From Chryseobacterium sp. R2A-55 (GTDB lineage: Bacteria; Bacteroidota; Bacteroidia; Flavobacteriales; Weeksellaceae): a DNA stretch of 64,000 nt. Positions 18,753 through 28,407 of the stretch are shown here, piece by piece. Positions within the stretch are counted from its first letter, which is position 1. Every line of letters starts with the position of its first letter. The notes below the pieces were generated by a model, which made no database searches, was not told the origin of the DNA, and saw nothing but the letters and a program-made list of their open reading frames with translations. Position numbers and translations under genes: made by a program. The stretch is taken from positions 1-64,000 of the forward strand of contig NZ_JACBFP010000007.1 of the NCBI RefSeq assembly GCF_021401085.1. Reading direction: 5' to 3'.

Positions 18753-19349
18753 TTATTCTATTTTTTTGTTTCTTCTTTTGATTTCCTTTTGAAGTTCAAG
18801 TGCGGCATCGAAATCTTCCTCACGAACAGCGTCATCCAGCATTTTTTGGATTTCCGCATTGGAAAGCGCAGACAAATCGCCTTCTTTTTCTTCCATTTCC
18901 AGGGCTTCTTCCTCTTTAGCCGCTTCTTCCAGTTCCAACAGAATCCCGGCTTCGCTCAAAACCTGCTGTGTGGTATAGATCGGAGCATCAAAACGCACTG
19001 CCATCGCAACCGCATCAGAGGTTCTGGCATCCAAAATCAGTTCGTTTTTGGTTTCTTTGTTTTGAAAATTGATGTTGGAGAAAAAAACACCATCCACAAT
19101 CTGGTAAATGATTACGGAAGTAAGCTCATAGTTTGCGGAAACTACAAATTTGCTGAACAGATCATGGGTGAGCGGACGAGGCGGATGGATGTCTTTCTCC
19201 AGACCCAGAGAAATGGATTGTGCTTCGAAATTACCGATTACTATGCGAAGTTTCACCTGGGTTTCTTCATGTTCCAAAAGGAGTGCGTATGCACCGGATT
19301 GCGTTTGGCTATAGGAAATTCCACGTATGATTAATCTTTTATAATCCAT
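18753..19349 (-). CDS. Bifunctional nuclease family protein (DUF151) with UVR motif
   Basis: Protein of 198 residues. Residues 5-135 form the DUF151 domain: LRIVIGNFEAQSISLGLEKD, RPLTHDLFSKF, and LDARTSDAVAMAVRFDAPIY. Plant and bacterial members have DNase/RNase activity in some reports. The C-terminal tail holds an acidic linker and a UVR-like helix pair (LDDAVREEDFDAALELQKEI), usual in Bacteroidota. TATATTTG at 19362-19355 (minus) is the promoter -7 element. Confidence 0.93.
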   Translation of the reverse strand: MDYKRLIIRGISYSQTQSGAYALLLEHEETQVKLRIVIGNFEAQSISLGLEKDIHPPRPLTHDLFSKFVVSANYELTSVIIYQIVDGVFFSNINFQNKETKNELILDARTSDAVAMAVRFDAPIYTTQQVLSEAGILLELEEAAKEEEALEMEEKEGDLSALSNAEIQKMLDDAVREEDFDAALELQKEIKRRNKKIE

Positions 19350-19475
19350 AACTACAAATATACTTTAATTTTTAAATTCGGAATTTGAAATTTGTTTTTT
19401 TTTAACCGAATTAAGCAAAAACATCGGGAATAATACCCGTCCAAATTGGAATCCATTTTCTCCACGGTCTGTATC

Positions 19476-20858
19476 CTAGAAGAAGCTGTTGTGATCTGGG
19501 ACCAGGTTGGTGTTGATCTCGATGATGAACCTGGTTCCAGCTTTGGTATTTTCTTTGACCAACCTCGCGTTCAGGAACCGGATCCTGGAATCGATATTGC
19601 TTAAGCCAATCCCTTTTGAAGTGGGATCCTGAGAAAAACCTTTACCATTATCCTCCAAAATAATCCTCATTTTTGGCTTTTCATAAAAGATATCCAAACT
19701 TCCTTCTGTTGCATGGGCATGTTTCAACATATTGTTCACCAGTTCCTGGATAATTCGGTAAATATGGATCTGAACCGCTTTACTTAAATCTGGTTTTTCA
19801 CCCGAAAAATTAAACTTAAACCTAATTCGAAAATTCTTTTCTATCTTCTGGCAAAAACTTTCCAGGGTATAGATCAAACCATAATTGATGATGGAAGAAG
19901 GCGACAGGTTATGTGAAATTTCCCGGATTTGCTCATAGGAATTATCAATGATTTTGGACACTTCCTCGATGATATTCCGGTTTTTCGGGGAGGCTTCCTC
20001 TTTATTGAAAGTAGAAAGTTGAAACTTGATCGCAGTGAGATCACCGGCAATGCCATCATGCAGTTCTTCGGCCATTCTTTTCCGCTCCCTTTCCTCACCC
20101 TGCAGCAAGCCCTGGAACCGGCTGATCTGTTGCTGATGTTTGTGCCGGGTGATTTCTGCGCGGACTTTATCCCTTTCCTCATTGAAGACTTTCACTTTAA
20201 AAGCAAGTCCCAAACTGAAAAAAATAGTCTCCAGAATCGTTCCGATGTAGAAAAACATAATGGGATTTTTCATATTTAATGAAGAAATGCGGCTGCCCGC
20301 AAAAGCAATTAATGAAAAGACCACGAAAATACTGGCTCCAGTAAGGAAAAAATATTTATGTTCCGCAGAATATTTCATGGCCAGAAACACTGAAGGCATG
20401 AAAACGGCCAACATCACCGGAATATAGATGAATGTGAAAAGGCTTACATAAAATGAGTAATCTTTGATCAAATAAGAAAAAACCCCAAAAATAAAGAAGC
20501 CAATTGCCAGACTTTTTAAAATATTGATGACCGCAGCGAAAAATTTCTTTGTGTGCTTATGCAAATCCAGGAAGTAAAGTGCAAATACCGTGTAGAAATT
20601 ACAAAAGCCGATCTGGATATACAGACAAAGTATGGCCACAAAAATCTCCGCATTTTTCCCGCCCAAAAAAGTGGCCACAAAATCTTCTGCTGCATAATAA
20701 TTTGCGTCCAGTCTGCTTAAAACATACCCCAGCAAAAAAATGTTGTAAAACGAATAAAATTTGAAGCTTTTGAACTTTAAATATAGATAAAGAACGCCAC
20801 TCACTATGATAAACAGCAATTGAAACGATATGGACATGCTCCAAATAAATTCCGACAT
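19476..20858 (-). CDS. Membrane sensor histidine kinase (HisKA_3 type)
   Basis: Kinase of 460 residues. Residues 8-225 hold seven membrane segments like the 7TMR-DISM module, but the extracellular sensory domain that usually precedes it is missing. A coiled coil (residues 228-255) follows, then the dimerisation box with phospho-acceptor H267 in AEELHDGIAGDL. The HATPase_c domain has EFL-type N box QELVNNMLKHAHA, then LEDNGKGF and GIGLSNIDSRI. Such kinases pair with NarL-type response regulators; none is adjacent, so it is an orphan here. Confidence 0.92.
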   Translation of the reverse strand: MSEFIWSMSISFQLLFIIVSGVLYLYLKFKSFKFYSFYNIFLLGYVLSRLDANYYAAEDFVATFLGGKNAEIFVAILCLYIQIGFCNFYTVFALYFLDLHKHTKKFFAAVINILKSLAIGFFIFGVFSYLIKDYSFYVSLFTFIYIPVMLAVFMPSVFLAMKYSAEHKYFFLTGASIFVVFSLIAFAGSRISSLNMKNPIMFFYIGTILETIFFSLGLAFKVKVFNEERDKVRAEITRHKHQQQISRFQGLLQGEERERKRMAEELHDGIAGDLTAIKFQLSTFNKEEASPKNRNIIEEVSKIIDNSYEQIREISHNLSPSSIINYGLIYTLESFCQKIEKNFRIRFKFNFSGEKPDLSKAVQIHIYRIIQELVNNMLKHAHATEGSLDIFYEKPKMRIILEDNGKGFSQDPTSKGIGLSNIDSRIRFLNARLVKENTKAGTRFIIEINTNLVPDHNSFF

Positions 20859-20937
20859 CGATAGAACTGTTAGTTTTAAGACCTAGTAAAATTAGTGATT
20901 TTTCGAATCAGGAAATTTTTTTTGAATGATTTTTTGC

Positions 20938-20970
20938 ATAAAAAAACACTGATTTTCCACCAGTGTTTTA
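20938..20970 (-). terminator. Terminator of etfBA
   Basis: Stem AAACACTG (20944-20951)/CAGTGTTT (20961-20968); the poly-A run on the plus strand gives the U tract on the minus strand. Confidence 0.75.
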
Positions 20971-20995
20971 TGCCTGCATATGATTTTCTTCAGGG

Positions 20996-21940
20996 TTATC
21001 CTTTCAGTGCCTTGATTTTTTCGGTCAAAGCGGGGATGATCTGGAAGGCGTCTCCCACCACTCCATAATCTGCAGATTTGAAGAAAGGAGCTTCGGGATC
21101 ACTGTTGATCACCACAATGGTTTTGGAGGAATTCACTCCTGCCAAATGCTGAATAGCGCCCGATATTCCCACTGCTACATAAAGGTTCGGCGAAATGGCT
21201 TTCCCGGTTTGTCCCACGTGTTCAGCGTGCGGTCTCCAACCGATATCCGAAACCGGTTTGGAACAAGCCGTTGCTGCTCCCAAAACATTGGCCAAATCTT
21301 CGATCATTCCCCAATTTTCTGGACCTTTCATGCCACGTCCCGCAGAAACCACGATTTCAGCTTCTTTAAGATCAAGTTTTCCGGAGCTTTGTTCGTGGGA
21401 AATCACTTTCGTATCATCATTGACCACCGAAAGATTTTTCACTTCCTCGGAACCGGAAACTGGATTTTCTTTTGCTCCAAATGCATTCTGAGAAACGGTA
21501 AGAATCACGTTTGCGGCATCAGCTTTTGCATGCATGAATCCTTTTCCTGAAAATGCTCTTCTTTTCACCTGGAAAGGAGAAAGGTTTTCGGGGGTTTCCA
21601 GCACATTGGTGATGAGCGAGGCTCCCGTAGAAATGGCAAGCATCGGCGCCACTGAAGACGCATCTGTTGTATGTGGAAAAACCACTATGTTTCCATTTGC
21701 TACCTCGCTGATTGCTTTTGCGTAAGCTTTCGCACTGAATTGTTTAAGGCCGTCATCCTTTATGTGGATAACGTTTGACGCTCCATACTTATACAATAAA
21801 TCTGAAGAATCGGATGGGTTTACTGAAATGGCGGTCACGGTATCTCCCGCTTTATCTGCAATGGACTTTGCATAGGAAACAGCCTCGAAAGCTGCTTTTT
21901 TGTAAACTCCGTTGATATTTTCTGCGTATACGAATATCAT
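20996..21940 (-). CDS. etfA: Electron transfer flavoprotein, alpha subunit
   Basis: FAD-carrying subunit of the ETF heterodimer that accepts electrons from acyl-CoA dehydrogenases. At 314 residues it has family length. The N-terminal Rossmann-like half is followed by the C-terminal FAD domain with VVSAGRGMKGPENWGMIEDL, GWRPHAEHVGQTGKAISPNL and IAVGISGAIQHLAG-like block. It follows etfB in one operon, and a terminator lies 25 bp after the stop. The shared operator before etfB links it to the fad operon. Confidence 0.97.
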   Translation of the reverse strand: MIFVYAENINGVYKKAAFEAVSYAKSIADKAGDTVTAISVNPSDSSDLLYKYGASNVIHIKDDGLKQFSAKAYAKAISEVANGNIVVFPHTTDASSVAPMLAISTGASLITNVLETPENLSPFQVKRRAFSGKGFMHAKADAANVILTVSQNAFGAKENPVSGSEEVKNLSVVNDDTKVISHEQSSGKLDLKEAEIVVSAGRGMKGPENWGMIEDLANVLGAATACSKPVSDIGWRPHAEHVGQTGKAISPNLYVAVGISGAIQHLAGVNSSKTIVVINSDPEAPFFKSADYGVVGDAFQIIPALTEKIKALKG

Positions 21941-22061
21941 AATTAAGGTTTTGTTTAAGGTTTTTAATCAGGACAGGAATGGATATGTCCCTACAAAATG
22001 AAAATACTGAAAATTCACTATGCACTGCGAAATCAATTGGCAGCGAAGCGAATTCACGATT

Positions 22062-22808
22062 TTATATAACTTTCGCCTCTTCGTGAAGCAATCTTACCAG
22101 TTCATCCAGATTATCTGCAGAGACCATCTTCACTGCGGCTCTGGCCGGAACGGAATCATAGGAAACACCTTCCACTTTAATTTCTGTGGAAGTAGGCTCC
22201 TGTACCTGAAGTGGTTTTGTTCTTGCAGACATGATTCCTCTCATATTCGGGATGATCAGATCTTTTTCATCTACCATTCCTTTTTGACCCGCAATCACAG
22301 CCGGAAGTCTTACAGAGATGGTTTCTTTTCCACCTTCGATTTCCCGCACTGCAGTGGCTTCATTTCCATTCACTTCCAACCCAACGCATGCATTGACAAA
22401 AGGTTGATCCAATAATTGTGCAACCATTCCCGGAACCGAACCGCCATTATAATCGATCGATTCTTTTCCGCAAAGAATTAATTCGTAACCGCCATTCTGA
22501 GCGATTGCCGCAATTTCCCTGGCGGTGGAATAACTGTCTTTGGGTTCAACATTTACCCTCACCGCATCATTTGCCCCGATTGCCAATGCTTTTCTGATCA
22601 CAGGTTCTGTGGAAGCGTCTCCCACGTTCACCACGGTAACGGTAGCTCCTTGCGATTCCTGCAGTTTAATGGCTTTTGTCAAAGCAAATTCATCCAGCGG
22701 ATTGATCACCCACTGAATTCCGTTTTTGTCGAAAGCAGATTTGTCTGCCGTGAAATTAATTTTGGAGGTAGTATCCGGAACACTACTGATGCAAACTAAT
22801 ATTTTCAT
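22062..22808 (-). CDS. etfB: Electron transfer flavoprotein, beta subunit
   Basis: AMP-binding subunit of ETF, 248 residues. MKILVCISSVPDTTSKINFT and VIRKALAIGANDAVRVN are typical, as are ILCGKESIDYNGGSVPGMVA QLL and the signature VRLPAVIAGQKGMVDE. It is the first gene of etfBA, 121 bp before etfA. The leader is about 150 nt from the putative start of transcription; the promoter region carries the TATGCATGCATA operator. Confidence 0.97.
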   Translation of the reverse strand: MKILVCISSVPDTTSKINFTADKSAFDKNGIQWVINPLDEFALTKAIKLQESQGATVTVVNVGDASTEPVIRKALAIGANDAVRVNVEPKDSYSTAREIAAIAQNGGYELILCGKESIDYNGGSVPGMVAQLLDQPFVNACVGLEVNGNEATAVREIEGGKETISVRLPAVIAGQKGMVDEKDLIIPNMRGIMSARTKPLQVQEPTSTEIKVEGVSYDSVPARAAVKMVSADNLDELVRLLHEEAKVI

Positions 22809-22964
22809 TTATTTCTAATATTTAATAATGTTTATTTCCCCTAAAAACCAACGCAGCGCCAACTTCGTTAATGAATGTGGAAAAAAAATTTCCACTTCGT
22901 TTCATCATCAAACCCTTTTAAATAAAGATTTCTCATAATATTCGGCTCTTCTGTTTGGTTTTTG

Positions 22965-23002
22965 CTAAGATAAATAAAAAATATATTATGCATGCATAGT
23001 AT
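22965..23002 (-). promoter_or_regulatory. MarR-type operator and promoter of etfBA
   Basis: The 12-bp palindrome TATGCATGCATA is at 22987-22998, inside a 16-bp block TATGCATGCATAGTAT identical to two copies before the marR-fad operon. On the minus strand a -7-like TATCTTAG lies at 22972-22965 (one mismatch to TAnnTTTG), so the palindrome covers the expected -33 region, the same geometry as at marR. Confidence 0.65.
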
Positions 23003-23057
23003 ATATATAAATTTCTATTTCACACATAATTAAGTCAAACGAATGCTTCCTCGGCGA

Positions 23058-23771
23058 TTAAAATTTATTTGGCTCCGGTTTCAGCGGTCTCACTTCAATC
23101 TTGCTGGGTAAGCTTCTCGGATTCATTTTGATAATGTCCATCACCAGTTCCCCGATGTCTTCCGGTTGAATTTTCCAGGAATCATTTTCCGAAGGATCAT
23201 TGTCATTAAAATGACTGGAGACGGAACCAGGCATAATGGTGGAAACCTTGATCCCGTATTTCCTTAAATCAATCATTGCCGCCTGTGTAAATCCTACCGC
23301 ACCAAATTTCGAGGCGTTGTAACCGGAACCTCTTTCAAAGAAATTAGTCCCGGCAAGACTTGAAATTGAAATAAAATAGCCTTCGGATTTTTTCAGTTCC
23401 TCCACGGAGGCTTTCATTGTGTGAAACAGTCCTGAAAGGTTGGTTTCAATCATGCTGTTCCAGTCTTCCATGGTCAATTCATCAACCGGCCTGAAAATTC
23501 CGACCCCGGCATTGGCAATCACATAATCGAGTCTGCCAAATTTCTTGACGATTTCCGAAACTGCGTTTTTTTCATCTTCAAAATTTCTGACATCAGAAGA
23601 AATTCCAAAAACCTTGGAGTCTTCATTTGATAAGCGTCCTGCCGCTTTTTCGGCGTCTTTTTTATTTCTTCCCGAAACGGCGACCTTTATCCCATTTCTC
23701 AGTAAGACTTCTGCCACTCCAAAACCAATACCTTTGGTTCCGCCTGTAATGTATGCTACCTTGTTTTCCAT
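23058..23771 (-). CDS. SDR-family oxidoreductase
   Basis: NAD(P)-dependent short-chain dehydrogenase of 237 residues. The cofactor motif is TGGTKGIGFGVAE at 10-22, ANAGVGI follows near 88, and the catalytic set is S136-S137 region (SISSLAGTNFF) with YNASK. It is close to families annotated as 3-oxoacyl-ACP-reductase-like, but the substrate cannot be read from the sequence. It lies 74 bp downstream of the M20 peptidase gene on the same strand. Confidence 0.9.
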   Translation of the reverse strand: MENKVAYITGGTKGIGFGVAEVLLRNGIKVAVSGRNKKDAEKAAGRLSNEDSKVFGISSDVRNFEDEKNAVSEIVKKFGRLDYVIANAGVGIFRPVDELTMEDWNSMIETNLSGLFHTMKASVEELKKSEGYFISISSLAGTNFFERGSGYNASKFGAVGFTQAAMIDLRKYGIKVSTIMPGSVSSHFNDNDPSENDSWKIQPEDIGELVMDIIKMNPRSLPSKIEVRPLKPEPNKF

Positions 23772-23845
23772 TTTTAAAATTTTTAGTTCTAAATTTACAA
23801 AAAATGCCCCAAAACCGGGACATTTTCTAAAGTATTTATCTATTG

Positions 23846-25225
23846 TTATTTTGCATAATTCTCGAAAAACAGAGGAATACTTTCAATTCCTTTGTAGAAA
23901 TTGAATAATCCATAATGTTCGTTTGGCGAATGGATCGCATCGGAATCCAAGCCAAATCCCATCAATACTGATTTTGCTCCCAAAACCTGCTCAAACATTG
24001 CTGTAATCGGAATGCTTCCGCCGCTTCTGTAAGGAAGAACCTCTTTTCCAAAAGCAGTTTCCATCGCTTTTTTCGCGGCCAAAAATTCTTTGGTGTCGCT
24101 CGGCAAAACATAGGGCATTCCCCCGTGATGCGGAGTTACTTTCACCTTCACGTTTGCAGGAGCAATTTTTTCGAAGTATTTGGTAAACTTCTCAGTGATT
24201 TCATCGGGTGTTTGATACGGAACCAGACGCATTGAAATCTTGGCAAATGCTTTTGAAGGAATTACGGTTTTTGCCCCTTCACCAGTGTATCCGCCCCAAA
24301 TCCCGTTGCAATCCAAAGTTGGCCGGATCGAAGTTCTTTCCAAAGTTGTGTAGCCATTTTCGCCTTCCACTCCATTCAAACCGATTGAATTTCTGAAACC
24401 TTCCGGGTCGTCTTTCAGTTTGTTCATTTCCACTCTTTCTGCATCTGAAACCACCTCTACATGATCATAAAAACCATCAATGGTAATATGTCCGTCTTCG
24501 TCAATCAGTTTTGCGATCATCCTGCTCAAAACATGAATAGGATTAGGAACTGCACCACCATAAAGTCCGGAGTGAAGATCCCGGTTCGGACCCTCCACTT
24601 CCACTTCCACATAACTCAGTCCGCGCAAACCGGTAGTTACAGTAGGTTGATCATTGGAATAAATATGCGTATCGGAAATCAAGATTACGTCACAGGAAAG
24701 CTTTTCTTTATGCTCATTGACGAAAACGCCCAGATTTTCCGATCCCACTTCTTCTTCACCTTCGATGATGAATTTCACATTACAAGGCAATGCATTGGTT
24801 TTCATCATTGCTTCAAATGCCTTCAAATGCATGAAAAACTGGCCTTTGTCATCTGCGGAACCTCTGGCGAAAATCGCTCCTTCCGGATGCAGTTCCGTTT
24901 TCTTGATCACTGGTTCGAATGGTGGACTGGTCCACAATTCGAGCGGATCCGCCGGTTGCACATCGTAATGTCCGTAAACTAAAACCGTGGGTAAATCCTT
25001 ATTGATGATTTTCTCGCCATAAACGATTGGGTTTCCTTTCGTGGGACAGACTTCCACCTGGTCAGCTCCCGCATTTTTCAGGTGTTTTGCTACTTCATCT
25101 GCACATTTCAACACTTCGTTTTTATAAGCCGGATCTGCAGAAATGGAAGCAATTTTAAGTAATTCAAAAAGTTCATCCACGAATCGTTGTTTATTTTCCT
25201 GGATGTAGTTTAGGGTTTCTTGCAT
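23846..25225 (-). CDS. M20-family dipeptidase
   Basis: Metallopeptidase of 459 residues. The zinc ligands and catalytic acids lie in LVYGHYDVQPADP, ARGSADDKGQFFMHL, and IIEGEEEVGS; the second metal site includes LISDTHIY and the late HSPNEHY. The overall order matches the M20 dipeptidase/carnosinase-like group (PF01546 with a dimerisation insert). It is cytoplasmic, without a signal peptide. It probably cleaves dipeptides; the exact specificity is not known. Confidence 0.95.
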   Translation of the reverse strand: MQETLNYIQENKQRFVDELFELLKIASISADPAYKNEVLKCADEVAKHLKNAGADQVEVCPTKGNPIVYGEKIINKDLPTVLVYGHYDVQPADPLELWTSPPFEPVIKKTELHPEGAIFARGSADDKGQFFMHLKAFEAMMKTNALPCNVKFIIEGEEEVGSENLGVFVNEHKEKLSCDVILISDTHIYSNDQPTVTTGLRGLSYVEVEVEGPNRDLHSGLYGGAVPNPIHVLSRMIAKLIDEDGHITIDGFYDHVEVVSDAERVEMNKLKDDPEGFRNSIGLNGVEGENGYTTLERTSIRPTLDCNGIWGGYTGEGAKTVIPSKAFAKISMRLVPYQTPDEITEKFTKYFEKIAPANVKVKVTPHHGGMPYVLPSDTKEFLAAKKAMETAFGKEVLPYRSGGSIPITAMFEQVLGAKSVLMGFGLDSDAIHSPNEHYGLFNFYKGIESIPLFFENYAK

Positions 25226-25537
25226 TATTTATTGGTTTTTGAGAACATAGAGAAAAGAGAAAAGATCATTGCGCATAGACTTTACGCATTAATTTGCTTT
25301 TCTAAAAACGCTGGGGTTTTTCTTTTCTTCTTTTTCTAAGTTCTAATTAAGTACTATTTTTTTTTACAGAAATTGGTGAGTACTATCAAGACTACAAAAA
25401 TCGGACTTTCCTAAGAAACTCATGCAGCAGGATATCTCTTTCCGCTCATCTTTGTAAAAATAAAAAAATGTCCCGCGAAAACAAGACATTTCATTTATTA
25501 ATGAAACAAAGAAAACTTTGTTCGCTTGGTAATCTTG
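25226..25537. other. Intergenic region
   Basis: About 310 bases. It contains a hairpin AAATGTC (25466-25472)/GACATTT (25485-25491) preceded by seven A on the plus strand, which would terminate the minus-strand lipoprotein gene. Nothing else is recognised. Confidence 0.5.
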
Positions 25538-25789
25538 CTATTTCGCTTTTACCGTGTCGGCTTTGATGTTTGTTTCTTTGATCTCCACAGTAGCTGCGGA
25601 ATCCTTCACCGCTCCGGAAGCTTCAGTTTCTGCTGCTTTGAATGCATCCGGATTGGAACCGATTTCAATATCGCTGTATCTTTCAGCGCCTTGCTCCATT
25701 TTGATTACACCTTTATTTGAACCGGCTTGGATTTTTTTGCAGCTGATGACCAAACCTGTCAAAGCGATTCCCAATACAATTTTCTTCAT
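25538..25789 (-). CDS. Small hypothetical lipoprotein
   Basis: An 83-residue protein with a lipoprotein signal: MKKIVLGIALTGLVISCKK, lipid-modified Cys at residue 17. The mature part is polar, Ala/Glu/Lys-rich and probably disordered (AAETEASGAVKDSAATVEIK). No known domain. It lies 75 bp downstream of the methyltransferase gene, which is on the same strand but upstream of it in coordinates, and may be cotranscribed or independent. Confidence 0.7.
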   Translation of the reverse strand: MKKIVLGIALTGLVISCKKIQAGSNKGVIKMEQGAERYSDIEIGSNPDAFKAAETEASGAVKDSAATVEIKETNIKADTVKAK

Positions 25790-25863
25790 ATTTAAATTTC
25801 GATTTTATTTGAATTTCAAAAGATTGCCCAAAAGTAAGAAATATTACGATTTATGCCAAAAGT

Positions 25864-27009
25864 TTAGCGCGATTTCAAAATAACTTTTCCCTTTTCAGAT
25901 TGGGTAAAAATCAAATATCGATTCCCGCCGTCTGAAATCCTGTATTTTTTCTTGATTTCATCGGGACTTAATGGATGATTTTTTGAAATGATATTGTACT
26001 TCTCCCCTTTTTTGATTTCCCCGGAATCAACCGTTTCAATTTTCAAAACTCTGCCCGGAAAATTTTCGATGACCTGGTCCGAAGTGTAAAAATGCGTGTT
26101 TGGATGCAGTTTTTTTAACCCAAACCTTTCTGAAACCAAATTAAAAGCGCCAGATTTCAGCACGGAATTATTAGGAATAAAAAGAAAATCCGACACATCG
26201 GAATATGCTGCTACAGCATTTTTTCCTTCCTTAAATGTAAAGTTGAAAACAGAATCCCCACTTTCCAAATTGATGCAGAAAATTTCCACACTGTCTTTTC
26301 CATGGTCTTTCTCCATGAAGACCACTAATTCCTTCACCTCATTTTTCACGGCAATGATTTCGATTTTTGAAATATTTTTCAATGTCGAAATCAGGTAAGA
26401 AATATCGATCAAAGGCGAAAGTTTGATGATGATTTTATCTGATATTTCCAGAAGTTTTTCCTGGATTTCCAGCAAATCAGGCGACAAATCTTCCAGCAGG
26501 AATTTCTTGTTTTTATGCTCGTCGCGTCTCGCGGGATCCAGGTAAATCAAATCGAACTTTTCTTTATTTTGCGCTAAAAACGCTTCCAGATTCTCATTCA
26601 CGAAACTCGCTTTTCTATTCAAAGTTCTCCAATTGTGTTCCACGATTTCCAGCAGTTCAGGATTTTTTTCGACCAAGGTAATTTCTTCAAAATTTCTTGA
26701 AAGAAAATAGGCATCGATTCCGAAACCCAAAGTTAAATCGAGGAACTTTTTTCCCTGTAGATTTTGGGCCTTAAATTCTGCTGTATTTTGCGACGAAGAC
26801 TGTTCCAGATTGAGATTCGGCGGGAAAATGATTCCGTCTGTTAATAAAAACGGGAACTTTTTTTCTGCTACTTTTCTGCCTTTGATCTGCTGTACGATCT
26901 CCTGCATGGAAACTCCCGAAAACGGCGACTTCTTCAACAACAAAGCATGCAAATCGCTTTTTAGATTAACTTGAATGAAGTCCTGGATTTCTTTACTTAG
27001 TATGAACAC
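25864..27009 (-). CDS. Class I SAM-dependent methyltransferase with THUMP-like C-terminus
   Basis: Protein of 381 residues. The SAM-binding loop is FLDLTLGFGIDAYFLSRNF, followed by the acidic end of strand 2 (TLVEKNPELLEIVEHN), and the catalytic-type motif DLIYLDPARRDEHKNKKFLL, which resembles RNA and DNA N-methyltransferase NPPY-like loops. The C-terminal 90 residues correspond to the THUMP-like domain (RVLKIETVDSGEIKKGEKYN), suggesting RNA as substrate. Target base unknown. Confidence 0.9.
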   Translation of the reverse strand: MFILSKEIQDFIQVNLKSDLHALLLKKSPFSGVSMQEIVQQIKGRKVAEKKFPFLLTDGIIFPPNLNLEQSSSQNTAEFKAQNLQGKKFLDLTLGFGIDAYFLSRNFEEITLVEKNPELLEIVEHNWRTLNRKASFVNENLEAFLAQNKEKFDLIYLDPARRDEHKNKKFLLEDLSPDLLEIQEKLLEISDKIIIKLSPLIDISYLISTLKNISKIEIIAVKNEVKELVVFMEKDHGKDSVEIFCINLESGDSVFNFTFKEGKNAVAAYSDVSDFLFIPNNSVLKSGAFNLVSERFGLKKLHPNTHFYTSDQVIENFPGRVLKIETVDSGEIKKGEKYNIISKNHPLSPDEIKKKYRISDGGNRYLIFTQSEKGKVILKSR

Positions 27010-27133
27010 AACTTTACTTCTTTGAGTAGAATTTTAATGAGCAAAATGCACGAATTTTTTATTGAATTTGGCATCAAGTTCTGAAATTGCGCACAACAAA
27101 ATTAATGAAAAGCATTGGTGAATTCCCGGAAAA

Positions 27134-28300
27134 TCACTCAAACATTTCGGCTAAACGAACTGGTTTGATTTCTTTTTCCGAATAGAGTTCATCCACCGAT
27201 TTGGTCTGTTCCAATTTCGGGTAAAGGTTTACCCCAATCAGTTTCAGTTTTCCTTCTTCCACCCATTTTTGTTCCAGAATCGCATGCTCATAGATCTTCT
27301 TCTGTATCCAACCGGTTTTCAGCAGTTCGCAGTAACCTCCCCCTTCTTCGATTTCCAGGAAAAGCTTCCATGATTTTTCGGCGAACTGTTGCGTAATGTT
27401 TTCGATATAATAGCTTCCGTTTCCGGCATCATCAAAAACATTAATAATACTTTCATAAGCCAAAACGATTTGCTGTTTGAAGGAAATTTCTTCGGAAAGC
27501 GCATCCGAATGCTCAATTCTGAAATCATTGGTAAAGACGGCATCTGCACCGCCGATCATCGCGGCAGAAAGTTCGAGCGTAGAACGGATCAAATTGTTTT
27601 CGGCATCGTTTTTCGATTTGTTCCTCATTGAAGTTTCCGCAAAAATATATGGAATCTCATCCAATCCGAATTCCCTTGACAACTGGTTGAAAAGGAGTTT
27701 AAATGCGCGGATTTTGGCGATCTCAAAGAAGTAGTTTCCACCGACCGCAATTCTGAAAATCAATTTCTTTATTATTTCAGCACCGAAAACTTCAGTTAAG
27801 TCTTTGGTTTTCGCCAGTGCAATTCCCAACTGCTGACCGATTGCCGCGCCGGAATTTTGATGCAGCGAGACATCCACACAAATATATCTTGAAAAATCTT
27901 TCGCCAGCAGTTCTTTTCCGAGCTGCTCAAAGATGATCCCTTTTGAATCGTCTGAGAAAATATCAATTAATGAAAAATAACGGTTGCTTTCATCTGCCGA
28001 AATATGTTCCGCCAAATCCTTATTGTTCACGAAAATCACCTTCTCCTGGAGTCCTTCCACATTTTCATCCAGCAGAAAAGCGTAAACGTTTTCTTCCAAA
28101 TCCCGGTGGTATTTCGCCACCAACTGGGTAGATTCCTCCACTTTCGGGAGATTTTTCAACGGTTTCGGAACCGAATCGTAATAAGGTTTCACCTCGATTC
28201 CTTCCAGATTTTCTTTTGAAAGTACGGAATAGATATCTTCGGTTTTCAGCTGCTTTTGCACTAAACTTTCCCAGTCGGAAAGCGAGGTCTTGGTAAACAT
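27134..28300 (-). CDS. mutA: Methylmalonyl-CoA mutase, small (beta) subunit
   Basis: Non-catalytic subunit of the heterodimeric B12 enzyme that interconverts methylmalonyl-CoA and succinyl-CoA. It has 388 residues, shorter than the classical 600 or so but usual for Bacteroidota. The barrel-domain blocks are visible: NSGAAIGQQLGIALA, RIAVGGNYFFEIAKIRAFKL, and MIGGADAVFTNDF. It lacks the C-terminal B12 domain, as expected for this subunit. The large subunit gene often adjoins it but is not seen here; a methyltransferase gene follows instead. Confidence 0.92.
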   Translation of the reverse strand: MFTKTSLSDWESLVQKQLKTEDIYSVLSKENLEGIEVKPYYDSVPKPLKNLPKVEESTQLVAKYHRDLEENVYAFLLDENVEGLQEKVIFVNNKDLAEHISADESNRYFSLIDIFSDDSKGIIFEQLGKELLAKDFSRYICVDVSLHQNSGAAIGQQLGIALAKTKDLTEVFGAEIIKKLIFRIAVGGNYFFEIAKIRAFKLLFNQLSREFGLDEIPYIFAETSMRNKSKNDAENNLIRSTLELSAAMIGGADAVFTNDFRIEHSDALSEEISFKQQIVLAYESIINVFDDAGNGSYYIENITQQFAEKSWKLFLEIEEGGGYCELLKTGWIQKKIYEHAILEQKWVEEGKLKLIGVNLYPKLEQTKSVDELYSEKEIKPVRLAEMFE

Positions 28301-28407
28301 GACAATAAGTTTGTTTGATTATTTTTAAACCGTTCTGAAAATAAATTGAATCTGTTCAGAGGTATGGAACCTAAACCACTAAAAAATTGCTCCAATCAAC
28401 GATCTGC

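Noticed and set aside
21521-21540. GCATGCATG sequence inside etfA as another MarR operator
   Set aside because: It lies within coding sequence and lacks the TATGCATGCATA core and the GTAT extension that the three promoter copies share.
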